Shown piece after piece: positions 1 to 7,379 of a stretch of 64,000 bases of DNA. The notes under the pieces are model-generated. The model searched no databases, was not told the origin of the DNA, and saw only the letters and a program-made list of their open reading frames with translations. Source of the DNA: JTS-RE37 sp963756115 (GTDB taxonomy: Bacteria; Bacteroidota; Bacteroidia; Flavobacteriales; Flavobacteriaceae); NCBI GenBank assembly GCA_963756115.1, contig CAVWMN010000010.1, forward strand, positions 1,612,001-1,676,000, written 5' to 3'. Position 1 is the first letter of the stretch. Each line of letters opens with the position of its first letter. A program made the position numbers and the translations under genes.

Positions 1-693
1 TAGGCTTCTGTATTGGCAGGGGCCGCGACCCATATGCCTGGCCGTAAGATTGGCGGTACGGGAAATTACCAAATGCCTGTCGGTATATAATTTGGATAGA
101 TTTTCTCTGACATGTTTTTCGATGCAGTTCATTTCCATAGGAGGCAGGAACTCACCGTCCGGGATAACCGCAAGGCCGTCTTTGTTGCCACTGATACCTG
201 CAAATTTTTCGACATAGCTGTACCAGGGAGCTATATCCCTATACCGGATTGGCCAGTCGACCGCAATTCCTTCCCTGGCATTGGCCTCAAAATCGAGGTC
301 GCTCCATCGTTGCGTCCACCTTGCCCAAAGCAGGGATTTGCCGCCTACCTGGTAACCCCGTATCCAATCAAAAGGTTTTTTCTGCTCGTAGGGATGTTCC
401 TTGTCCTTTACAAAAAAGTGTTCGGTAGTTTCGTTAAACGCATAACAGCGACTAAGCACCGGGTTTTCTTCCTGTACTTTTAAGGGGATGGTTCCGCGAT
501 GCTTAAATTCCCAGGGGTGCATGTTTGCAGTAGGGTAATCTTTAGTATGTTCCACCATCCGCCCCCGTTCCAGGATCAAAGTCTTAAGCCCTTTTTCGCA
601 AAGTTCCTTCGCAGCCCAGCCGCCACTGATGCCGGAACCGATGACAATGGCATCGTACGTGTTCCCCGCAGTTCCTTTTCCGTTTATGTACAT
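1..693 (-). CDS. GMC-family FAD oxidoreductase (C-terminus cut by window edge)
   Basis: This is the N-terminal 231 codons of a flavin oxidoreductase of the GMC/gluconate dehydrogenase type. Starting from ATG at 693 the protein opens with a short lead and then a dinucleotide-binding fold, IVIGSGISGGWAAKEL, which holds the FAD ADP moiety. A following ILERGR segment is the usual acidic end of the second strand, and GYQVGGKSLLWARWTQRW matches the family's GG(K/S)S-W flavin contact region. Relatives oxidise sugars or polyols, often passing electrons to a cytochrome partner; the substrate here cannot be told. It lies 39 bases downstream of the sugar isomerase on the same strand and is probably in its operon. 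In Bacteroidota this pair recurs in 3-keto-sugar or inositol-like catabolic loci, which is inference here. The rest of the gene lies beyond base 1. Confidence 0.88.
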   Translation of the reverse strand, partial: MYINGKGTAGNTYDAIVIGSGISGGWAAKELCEKGLKTLILERGRMVEHTKDYPTANMHPWEFKHRGTIPLKVQEENPVLSRCYAFNETTEHFFVKDKEHPYEQKKPFDWIRGYQVGGKSLLWARWTQRWSDLDFEANAREGIAVDWPIRYRDIAPWYSYVEKFAGISGNKDGLAVIPDGEFLPPMEMNCIEKHVRENLSKLYTDRHLVISRTANLTARHMGRGPCQYRSL

Positions 694-732
694 ACAATCA
701 GATATTAGGCCAGAGTCTGCTTTTTACAGGTT

Positions 733-1671
733 TTACCAATCAAATGTATCCTTGACAAAATCACGGCTCATTTTCCAATCCTCCTTCAATTCGTACTTTG
801 GTGTAAAATCGTTCTCAAAAGCAAGTTCCAGTGCGGCCTGACCTTTAAAATCCTGCGCTTTCAAAGCGGCGGCAATAGCATTAAAATCAGTATCACCCTG
901 CCCGACGTATTCAGACCAGGTACCATCTTTATATTGATCCCTGATGTGAAGATAAACGATTTGCTTCCCATATGTATTGATAAATTCCACGGGATCTACT
1001 CCCCCCCTTATCAGCCAATTCAAATCGGGTCCCAGTTTAAAATCCGGGATCCTGGCCAGTGTCCCGGTAAGGTCGTGCATGTCGTTTTCCACCTCATATG
1101 TATGATTATGCAGATTGGCTTCAATTCCATTGTCAGCAGAAATAACATGGATCTTTTTAAGGATAGCAGCCTGGGCATCCAATTCGTCCTCAGTTTTAAG
1201 TCCGGTTTTTTTACCCCCAACCGAAATTCCCAATGTTGTGCCGCCGATCCGGCCTAATATGGGAACAATTATTTTGATATCGTCCAGGATGGTTTTGTGC
1301 TGCGCCGCATTCCACATATTAAAACCAACGCCATAGGAAGATCCCGAAACCGGTAAACCATACTTTCTTATAAGCCCCTTTAAACGCTTTTCGGAATCAG
1401 GATGCCGCAACTGCACTTCCATGATTTCCAGGCCATTGATTCCGGCATAACTCAAGTCGGAAAATATAGCATCCAAAATGGGTGAACAATCCCAGGTGGG
1501 TGGAAACTTACTGGCATAAACCCACAGGTGGGCATTGATAGGGATGGTACCTGCTGTCCTTCCTGAATCGGAGGAACCCCTTAAGATAGGTGGTATAATA
1601 AAAGTGCCGGCGGCCCCCATTCCCAATACTTTCAGGAACCCCCTTCGCCCGTGGTTATTTTTATTTTTCAT
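733..1671 (-). CDS. Exported sugar phosphate isomerase/epimerase-like TIM-barrel protein
   Basis: The product (312 residues from ATG at 1671) has the xylose isomerase-like TIM-barrel pattern: DLSYAGINGLEIMEVQLRHP, then IEANLHNHTYEVE, LGPDLNWLIRGGVDP and VYLHIRDQY, with acidic and histidine residues at strand ends that usually bind a divalent metal. The N-terminus carries a twin-arginine style signal, GRRGFLKVLGMGAAG, so export to the periplasm by Tat is likely. An upstream in-frame ATG at 1707 would add 12 residues before the Tat motif; I prefer 1671 because it puts the RR pair near the N-terminus. The adjacent downstream GMC oxidoreductase suggests a joint sugar-oxidation and isomerisation pathway. 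The exact substrate is unknown. Confidence 0.85.
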   Translation of the reverse strand: MKNKNNHGRRGFLKVLGMGAAGTFIIPPILRGSSDSGRTAGTIPINAHLWVYASKFPPTWDCSPILDAIFSDLSYAGINGLEIMEVQLRHPDSEKRLKGLIRKYGLPVSGSSYGVGFNMWNAAQHKTILDDIKIIVPILGRIGGTTLGISVGGKKTGLKTEDELDAQAAILKKIHVISADNGIEANLHNHTYEVENDMHDLTGTLARIPDFKLGPDLNWLIRGGVDPVEFINTYGKQIVYLHIRDQYKDGTWSEYVGQGDTDFNAIAAALKAQDFKGQAALELAFENDFTPKYELKEDWKMSRDFVKDTFDW

Positions 1672-1979
1672 TTGCCAAAATTTACACTGCCTCGTATTGA
1701 CATGCATACATAGCGGGGATTAAATATAAGTATTTTGACCTGTATGGATCGTGGAAATGTTAGTGCGCTGGTGGGTTAGTATGAAATAAGAATTACCGGG
1801 GAGCAGATGAGTGTGCGAAACCCGTGTGCTCCCTGAGGGCTTTAGCTGCTTTGTTCGCCTTTATTTCAGTCAAAAATTTCAGGAATAGTATCAAGGATTT
1901 TTACTGCCGTTTGTTATATTGTTTTAATGGGTCCCAAGGCATGGTGAGCCCCTATTAATAATTCAAAAACTATATAAAA
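1672..1979. other. Intergenic region between divergent genes
   Basis: About 300 bases separate the minus-strand isomerase from the plus-strand DUF2383 gene. It holds a 7-bp inverted repeat (1799-1805 with 1827-1833) of unknown role and an AT-rich leader before 1980. I could not place a convincing TAnnTTTG element for either gene. Confidence 0.5.
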
Positions 1980-2432
1980 ATGAATAAAGACATCAGTAAA
2001 ATAGAAGACAAAATTAAAGACATCATTGAAAAAAACGAAGATTCAGTTAAGGGCTTCGAAAAAGCAGCTGAAAACGCCAGGGAAGCAAATATCAAAGCCT
2101 ATTTTGAAAAGAAGGCGGAGGAACGAAGAAGATTCCTTTCCCAGCTACGAAATGCGTCTCCCGAATTGGAATTAGGGGATGCTGAAGTTGAAGGTACCAC
2201 CAAGGGTGCCATGCACAGATCCTGGATGGACGTCAAAGCCTTCTTCTCCGGGGATACTGACGAATCCATGCTGGAAGAGGCGGTTCGGGGCGATAAAGCG
2301 GCCATTAAGGAATACAATGAGATTCTGGCGGAATCCATGGTTCCCCACCGTGTAAAAGAAATCATCAGGGAACAACGGGAGGCCATTCAAAATGACCTGG
2401 AAACTTCCCTAATCCTGGAAGATTACAGGTAG
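1980..2432 (+). CDS. PA2169-type four-helix-bundle protein (DUF2383)
   Basis: This 150-residue soluble, highly charged, almost all-helical protein matches the ferritin-like four-helix-bundle DUF2383/PA2169 family. The features seen are the N-terminal KGFEKAAENA helix, a central KAYFEKKAEERRRFLSQL helix, the HRSWMDVKAFFSGDTDESML connector and a C-terminal helix with REQREAIQ. The family has no firmly assigned reaction; it is often found among general-stress genes. It has no signal peptide and no membrane segment. The gene stands alone, begins at an ATG after an A-rich leader, and is followed within 25 bases by a good hairpin terminator, so it is probably monocistronic. Confidence 0.85.
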   Translation: MNKDISKIEDKIKDIIEKNEDSVKGFEKAAENAREANIKAYFEKKAEERRRFLSQLRNASPELELGDAEVEGTTKGAMHRSWMDVKAFFSGDTDESMLEEAVRGDKAAIKEYNEILAESMVPHRVKEIIREQREAIQNDLETSLILEDYR

Positions 2433-2455
2433 TTCATCGTACATTGGATTATCAG

Positions 2456-2486
2456 AAAAAAGCCTTCCATCCCGGGGGGTTTTTTT
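2456..2486 (+). terminator. Rho-independent terminator after the DUF2383 gene
   Basis: Bases 2456-2468 (A-run, then GCCTTCC) can pair with 2474-2486 (six G, then seven T) around a five-base loop. The stem includes G-U pairs, and the T-run forms its 3' arm. Its position just after the stop at 2432 supports a terminator. Confidence 0.65.
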
Positions 2487-2820
2487 ATAAGTGAGGCTTA
2501 CCTTCCTATCCCAAGGTTCTAATCTCTAAACCATGGTTCCCTGAATACGAGTGTTCCATAAATAGTAACGGCCAAGGGAATCGGGGAAAAAGGCATATCA
2601 CATTTTGACTGATCCACCGGAATGCAGCGTGGAAACAGGGCCTTGACCGGGTAACCGTTCTGACTTTGATCAACTTCCCGTCTGACAGGTATACCGGCCC
2701 GCCCCATAACGATCTTAATGCGTATATGACAGGCAACAAAGGCTATGCGAACCATCCCAAGTATCACTTCCAGACAGGGATAATCCGATGTGGCTATCGC
2801 ACACAACACCTAAAAATTGA
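2487..2820. other. Intergenic region, nothing recognised
   Basis: No frame here gives a protein with recognisable family features. The longest open frame on the minus strand (about 96 codons, 2519-2809) has atypical composition and no plausible start context, so I leave the stretch unannotated. Confidence 0.4.
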
Positions 2821-3333
2821 CTATTTAGAAGGCTTCCTGGAGCGCTTGGCCTGTTTTTTCGGTGGGCTGGAAGGAGCATCCGCCTTTTTCCCAGACTTGG
2901 TACCTTCAGCATTTGACGAAAGCAGGTCAGAAGCCAGTAACGGGGGCGGGTCCTTTTGGGCTGAACCACCGCCTTCTGCCATGCTGCCTGATAGCGGCAG
3001 GGGTGGCGGAGCAAGCTGATCCTGTTCGGAAGACATACCATCTGCCATCCCCCCACCCTGAGCGGAGGGTTGAGGAGGAGGCACACCTTGAATATGGTTT
3101 GTGCTATAGTTATCTGAACTGTAACCTCCCGGCAACGGGGGCGGGGTCCCTAAGCTGCGGTTCCCAGAGCTTTCACCCATAAACCCCATACTTTGAGATG
3201 ATGGCGAAGGCGGGGGCTGTGTTCCTTCACTGGCAGCAGCGGTGTCACTTCTGCCTGCTGAAGCAGACAGCCCTGCCAGGGACCTTAGACCTTCCTGAGA
3301 ATCTGAAGAGAACGATATTTTAAAAATTGTCAT
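2821..3333 (-). CDS. Proline-rich, low-complexity protein of unknown function
   Basis: The 170-residue product begins MTIFKISFSSDSQEG and is otherwise disordered: Ser/Gly/Ala/Pro-rich with five spaced PPP clusters (PPPSP, PPPLPGG, PPPQPSA, PPPLPL, PPPLL) and a strongly basic end, KKQAKRSRKPSK. There is no signal peptide, membrane segment or globular domain. The start is supported by a leader AAAAGACAATA, nearly the same as the leaders of the two upstream genes. It is third in a minus-strand series after the M6 metalloprotease and its domain-copy protein, 33 bases after the latter. Polyproline clusters could bind SH3-like or profilin-like folds or act as a stalk, but nothing in the sequence proves this. 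The open frame is long and its neighbours are co-oriented, so I believe it is expressed. Confidence 0.65.
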   Translation of the reverse strand: MTIFKISFSSDSQEGLRSLAGLSASAGRSDTAAASEGTQPPPSPSSQSMGFMGESSGNRSLGTPPPLPGGYSSDNYSTNHIQGVPPPQPSAQGGGMADGMSSEQDQLAPPPLPLSGSMAEGGGSAQKDPPPLLASDLLSSNAEGTKSGKKADAPSSPPKKQAKRSRKPSK

Positions 3334-3366
3334 AACTTATTGTCTTTTGATTTTGTATAATGTAAA

Positions 3367-3597
3367 CTAGGACATGTACACGCCGGTAATTTGGTTCGAG
3401 TCAATTCTGACATTGACCTGACGGCCATTTGCGATTGCTGCCGTTAAAATAGCCAATACATTGGTAACCCCATCCGCTGATGTTGGGGCAAGCTGCAGCC
3501 ACCCTGAAATACCGGGAATACCATTAATAATTGCATGACTGTACTTAGAATTAACGTAGGATGATACATACGCTACTGTTTTACCGAAATACCACAT
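3367..3597 (-). CDS. Stand-alone copy of the M6 protease C-terminal domain
   Basis: This 76-residue protein aligns over its whole length with the last 73 or so residues of the metalloprotease encoded just upstream. Shared blocks include FGK, HAII(N/D)G, GW, APTS-DG-TNVL-IL-AA, VNV and the closing YMS. About half the positions are identical by eye. It has no signal peptide and no cysteine. The leader AAAAAGATAAAA before ATG 3597 matches that of the protease. A separately made copy of a protease's own C-terminal domain could be an inhibitor, a docking partner or a competing ligand; these are guesses. The fold is not one I recognise. Confidence 0.8.
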   Translation of the reverse strand: MWYFGKTVAYVSSYVNSKYSHAIINGIPGISGWLQLAPTSADGVTNVLAILTAAIANGRQVNVRIDSNQITGVYMS

Positions 3598-3696
3598 AAT
3601 TTTTATCTTTTTGTTTGTTAATAAATAGTATAGAATACTGTCTCCTTAACGCCGGGGCTCAAAAGCGGCGAAATCCGGCGCCGTCTCCATCTTCTT

Positions 3697-5430
3697 TCAG
3701 GACATGTAAGTTCCGTAGATCATGCCGTCAGCACCGAAATACACATTGACCTTTTTATTTTTTGACACCGCAGCGTCTAAAATTGTCAATACATTGGTAA
3801 TTCCATCGGACGAAGTTGGTGCAATCCGCCTCCAACCATCAAATCCGTCGATTATAGCATGCGCCCATAAGGTGCTGGCATCGCCACTGGTGTACCTCAC
3901 ATTCTTACCGAATACCCAACCCGCGACACCTACAGCACCAAAGGTCATGATGGCCCCAGAACTTGATATATTTGTGATTTTCAGGTCAGAATTGGTACCA
4001 TCCCACCATTGACTACCTGGACTGGTGGAATCGGAAAATTCCGTTTTATTCGGCGCACTGAATAAATCCCCGGTATCTCCTGCATTCATGTTTTTTTCCA
4101 AATCAAATTTATTGTCTGCCTGTTCTATTGAACACTCATAATGTAGCGCCGGTGTCATCTGCTCATTCTGATTGTTGCCCATGGTATCTATATGCCAGAT
4201 AGCGAGCCCTGCCATCGGCAGGGACGCATCCCTGCCTGTCTTTTGACGGTTTTCTATAATGAAATATTCTGTTGCGTTTTTTGAATGGATATAAAAGTCA
4301 TTATTGGCTGCATTCAGGCTGGCGGTCACGCCTGCACTTATAGGCGTTAACTTGGTGGCCCAACCCGCTTCGTTTTTTAGATAGGCGCCAATCTGAACTG
4401 GATTTCTGTCATCCCCTCCATAACACATGAGGCAATAATGGCCCACACCTGCTGATTCCCCCCCGTAATCATACAAGTCGGGAAAACTGCATATCATATG
4501 CCCATTTTCATGGCAAAAGGTCCGCAATGTTAAATCACTGCCCATATTGGTTATTTGATAATCCATGAACTTCTTGCCACCTCCCGCATCATAGGGAGCG
4601 CTCAGGACCCATTGATGGGGCCATAAACCTTCACTCCAGTTATTTACACGCGCACCGGCATAAAACACATTCAAAGCATAGATATACCCTCCACTGTCTG
4701 CCGTTAATTGACTAAAATTGAAGCCCTGGGATTTAAAGTGGTTCAAGGCCTCGGTGATAAGCTCCCTGGCCCGGGATCCAAATGCAATGGCAGGATCCGT
4801 ATAGTACGAGCGGTTGTGCGCAGCGGTATAATACTGGGTTACCATATTGGTATAGGTCAATTTACCCTTTGAATTATCGAAGAAATAGTCACGAACAGAG
4901 CCATTATTTCCAAAACCTGCATAGCCAGGCTGGTTGCAGAAATTATTGACCTCCTGCATGCTAATAGTCTGGGCAACATCCGGAAACTCAATGAGAATAC
5001 ACAGTCCTATATAATTTCCCACGACCGGTGCTGCCATGGGCGCCAGTTCCATGCCGGCAGCTGCACGCAGTTGGGCAATGGCTGCTTTCTTCGATTCACG
5101 GCGGGTTTTCCAACGGGGTGTCGGCCCTTGTGCCATAGCGGCATTTTCAGCCATTGACTTTGCACTTTCCTTTCGAATACGCAGATGTTTCTTTAACCCA
5201 AGGTCTTTAGGATCTACTTCCCCTACTCTTTCTGCTGTTGCCAGTAATGTATTCTTGTCATCAGCAAGTTGTGCATATTTATAGAAACCCGTCTCCGGAT
5301 CTTTTACAACTGTAAAACCGTCTTCGGTCTCAAACCTGGCATGATACTGGTTCCCGGAACCCACAACCTCAATGGTACTGCCATCAGGATTTGTAAATGT
5401 AAATTTTTGATTAATAAATGGTGCTGGCAT
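3697..5430 (-). CDS. M6-family zinc metalloprotease with extra C-terminal domain
   Basis: The product is 577 residues from ATG 5430; an in-frame ATG at 5490 lacks support. The N-terminal 90 residues (MPAPFINQKFTFTNPDGS onward) are typical of a widespread M6 metalloprotease subgroup. The peptidase domain has GLCILIEFPD, FCNQPGYAGFGNNGS, DYFFDNSKG and the zinc motif HENGH at residues 307-311 followed by PDLYD. A later GLAIWHID segment also fits M6 (immune inhibitor A-like) enzymes. The last 73 or so residues form a separate domain that recurs as its own gene at 3367-3597. No Sec, Tat or T9SS sorting signal is visible, which is odd for this class. It leads a three-gene minus-strand cluster. Target proteins are unknown. 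Confidence 0.88.
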   Translation of the reverse strand: MPAPFINQKFTFTNPDGSTIEVVGSGNQYHARFETEDGFTVVKDPETGFYKYAQLADDKNTLLATAERVGEVDPKDLGLKKHLRIRKESAKSMAENAAMAQGPTPRWKTRRESKKAAIAQLRAAAGMELAPMAAPVVGNYIGLCILIEFPDVAQTISMQEVNNFCNQPGYAGFGNNGSVRDYFFDNSKGKLTYTNMVTQYYTAAHNRSYYTDPAIAFGSRARELITEALNHFKSQGFNFSQLTADSGGYIYALNVFYAGARVNNWSEGLWPHQWVLSAPYDAGGGKKFMDYQITNMGSDLTLRTFCHENGHMICSFPDLYDYGGESAGVGHYCLMCYGGDDRNPVQIGAYLKNEAGWATKLTPISAGVTASLNAANNDFYIHSKNATEYFIIENRQKTGRDASLPMAGLAIWHIDTMGNNQNEQMTPALHYECSIEQADNKFDLEKNMNAGDTGDLFSAPNKTEFSDSTSPGSQWWDGTNSDLKITNISSSGAIMTFGAVGVAGWVFGKNVRYTSGDASTLWAHAIIDGFDGWRRIAPTSSDGITNVLTILDAAVSKNKKVNVYFGADGMIYGTYMS

Positions 5431-5872
5431 TGTTTTATCTTTTAGACATACGATTTTTGTAGAAATATGGTAATCATAGGATTCAAACATTCATTCGGGG
5501 TTGAATGACGTTTTTAATGACTCAAATTTTTTCGGGAGATGGAGGAGGGGGATGATCTTAAAGATCATATTCTGGCAATCCTGAGATGCAAATCATTACC
5601 TCTGCCTGGATGCTATCCCTGGTTGTACCAATTGTTGGATACCGAAAATTCAGCACCCATACCAGAGAATAATAGAATACCCATAAATGTAAGAATAATA
5701 AGATTATTGTGGTTATATATAAGTATACTCTGATGGATATACTGTGTAGTTCGTAAGATTATAATTATATATTGTAAATGTCAAAAATATAATTCCAGCG
5801 CTTATAAGGGTAATTTTCTGCAAGCTCAACTCATCATAAAAGCATTTTCACTACATTTTTTTCTGCCGGAAA
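5431..5872. other. AT-rich upstream region of the M6 protease cluster
   Basis: No gene is supported here. The region holds a 17-base palindrome (5552-5568) and, at 5676-5689, AATACCCATAAATG, which matches 14 bases of the operator at 38685-38698 but lacks the full second arm. A possible minus-strand -7 element, CAAAAATA on the plus strand, lies at 5782-5789. Confidence 0.45.
5552..5568. promoter_or_regulatory. 17-base palindrome upstream of the M6 protease cluster
   Basis: ATGATCTT-A-AAGATCAT is a perfect inverted repeat with a single central base, 122 bases upstream of the protease start. Such symmetry is typical of dimeric repressor sites; the protein that binds is unknown. Confidence 0.4.
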
Positions 5873-6292
5873 TCAGTAGATCGACCATAAGCCAGGTGTA
5901 GCGAGTTCCAACATATGCCTGTCCGGGTCCCTGAAATATAGACTGGCCCCTCCCCGCTCCCATAAGTATTCACTTTCAATAGTAACATTGTTGTTGTATA
6001 GCCATTCTTTCCACGGACCAAATTCGTTTGTCGCTATGGAAAACGCTAGATGCAATTCTCCAGATCCATCATGTGGTGGAATTAAACCACCAGGACCGTT
6101 TCCAGGCTCAACTGTTGAACCTTTTAGGAATAACAATAGTACTTGTCTGTCCGAAACGTTCAATGCGCAGAAGTGATTGGTGGAAACCAGGGTTTCCAGT
6201 CCGAAAATCATCTTATAAAATGCAACGGAAACCTCCAGATCGGAAACATAAAGCGCGGATTCCAAAATACCATTAATCGTAGGTTTTTCCAT
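5873..6292 (-). CDS. VOC (glyoxalase/bleomycin-resistance fold) protein
   Basis: A 139-residue protein of the vicinal-oxygen-chelate superfamily. Seen are the first module ILESALYVSDLEVSVAFYK, the central GELHLAFSI strand (His is a usual metal ligand) and the closing LYFRDPDRHMLELATPGLW, whose ExxxPG end carries the acidic ligand. Relatives are glyoxalases, dioxygenases or drug-binding proteins; the substrate cannot be inferred. ATG 6292 gives the usual VOC N-terminus just after the upstream stop; an ATG at 6316 would overlap the upstream gene by 20 bases. It is probably co-transcribed with the DUF1579-like gene. Confidence 0.85.
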   Translation of the reverse strand: MEKPTINGILESALYVSDLEVSVAFYKMIFGLETLVSTNHFCALNVSDRQVLLLFLKGSTVEPGNGPGGLIPPHDGSGELHLAFSIATNEFGPWKEWLYNNNVTIESEYLWERGGASLYFRDPDRHMLELATPGLWSIY

Positions 6293-6296
6293 GACT

Positions 6297-6755
6297 TTAT
6301 GTTTGGCCGAATTCATAAATTGCCCGCTTTTCCCCGTTCCGCCTGCACAACGGTCGCCATGTACCCGCTGTCTTTATTTCCCAGAACTCTTCGTAAGCAG
6401 CATTCGTATCTTTAAACACGATGCTGGCGCGTTCAGTTTCTCCTGCTATTTTCCACAAGTTGCCTTCAATGATTATATTGTATGCACGATAGAAGCCTCC
6501 ATTATCAAAATTAAACATTTTGAGCTGTGGGTCATCGTTCTGAAAGCCGAGCACGCTCAGGCCAATGTGTTTAGCTCCGCCAGAATCGTATTTCCAATGT
6601 GATTCCAGAAATTTACCGCCATCCATTACTTCAACTTTCCAGGTTCCCGTTACAGGCATATCCGCAGCACGGGGAGCGGCCGAAAGGTTCCTTCCCTCTA
6701 CCGTCCATGTCCCTATCAACGGATCCAACATGCTTATTTTACGATCTGTAGTCAT
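6297..6755 (-). CDS. DUF1579-like lipocalin-type protein
   Basis: A 152-residue cytosolic protein starting MTTDRKISMLDPLIGTWTVE, a pattern common to DUF1579 and lipocalin-like families (LxGTW at the first strand). It continues with GTWKVEVMDGGKFLESHW, LSVLGFQNDDPQLKMF and a late EFWEIKTAGTWRP strand. A beta-barrel that binds a small ligand is likely from family knowledge; no catalytic residues can be named. It is the first gene of a two-gene minus-strand unit, with the VOC gene starting 5 bases downstream. Confidence 0.7.
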   Translation of the reverse strand: MTTDRKISMLDPLIGTWTVEGRNLSAAPRAADMPVTGTWKVEVMDGGKFLESHWKYDSGGAKHIGLSVLGFQNDDPQLKMFNFDNGGFYRAYNIIIEGNLWKIAGETERASIVFKDTNAAYEEFWEIKTAGTWRPLCRRNGEKRAIYEFGQT

Positions 6756-6880
6756 TTTTAATATTATTTTCGGATTTAATTTTCCAGGAGTTGCTTTAAA
6801 ACATAAAGCATGGTTTTCCAGGTCTTTTCTGATTCTTCCAGCAGGTCATATCCCCCGGGCTACCTACTCCTGCGTTTATA

Positions 6881-7205
6881 TTAATCGGGATGTCTATCAG
6901 CATATTCCAGGGTAAGCCGATTAACGTGATCTATTGTGGCTTTGCGCATTTCTTCTGACCCTGCCTTGCTGATCCATTCCACATAGTTGCTTTGGCAACA
7001 GGGCCGCAACGAATCCCAGGCTTTTTTAAAGTTTTTGTTTTTACACAGCTGCGAAGCCATTCGGGAAGGAACTTCAATGCCTTTATTTGTTTCCGTTGGC
7101 ACTCTGAATTTCTAATTGCACTGTAATAAACCCGGATGCAGCAAGCGGCAGGGATCTCCCATCGTCTATTAAAGTTATCGAGATATGCCGAGCGGAATTG
7201 ACACA
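6881..7205 (-). pseudogene. Decayed YdeI/OmpD-associated family gene (DUF1905 plus YdeI tail)
   Basis: From about 7103 to 6881 the minus strand reads the C-terminal helices of the YdeI/OmpD-associated family: IEVPSRMASQL, then NYVEWISKAGSEEMRKATI and a final RLTLEYADRH. The only start for this frame is a GTG inside the family's conserved region. Just upstream, a different frame carries what looks like the end of the preceding DUF1905 barrel, GRSLPLAASGFITVQLEIQ, itself starting directly after a stop. The barrel's first part is missing and the two pieces are in different frames, so I read this as a frameshifted and truncated remnant. A sequencing error at one base could explain the frameshift but not the missing N-terminus. 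Confidence 0.55.
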
Positions 7206-7379
7206 TTAGAAAGAAAACTTGACGTTAACCCTCGAAACGGAGGAGTTCAATTCCGTGACGGGACGCAACAAAAAGTCCCAAAATCTCATTTTAATTTTAC
7301 GAACCTTCGAAAACAGCTTCTCGTTACATTGGATTGATACTAACTTTGTCACACCGGAAGGGTCACTGCCGGACGCAGT

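Noticed and set aside
2519..2809. Minus-strand frame of 96 codons in the gap after the DUF2383 gene
   Set aside because: Unusual composition, no domain, no start context, overlapping alternative frames.
3651..3679. GCCGG/CCGGC inverted repeat between the protease gene and its domain copy
   Set aside because: Only five base pairs with a 19-base loop and no T-run; too weak to call a terminator.
7185..7337. Plus-strand 50-codon frame antisense to the start of the YdeI-like relic
   Set aside because: The peptide looks protein-like but has no leader, no family and overlaps the relic's opposite strand; chance is equally likely.
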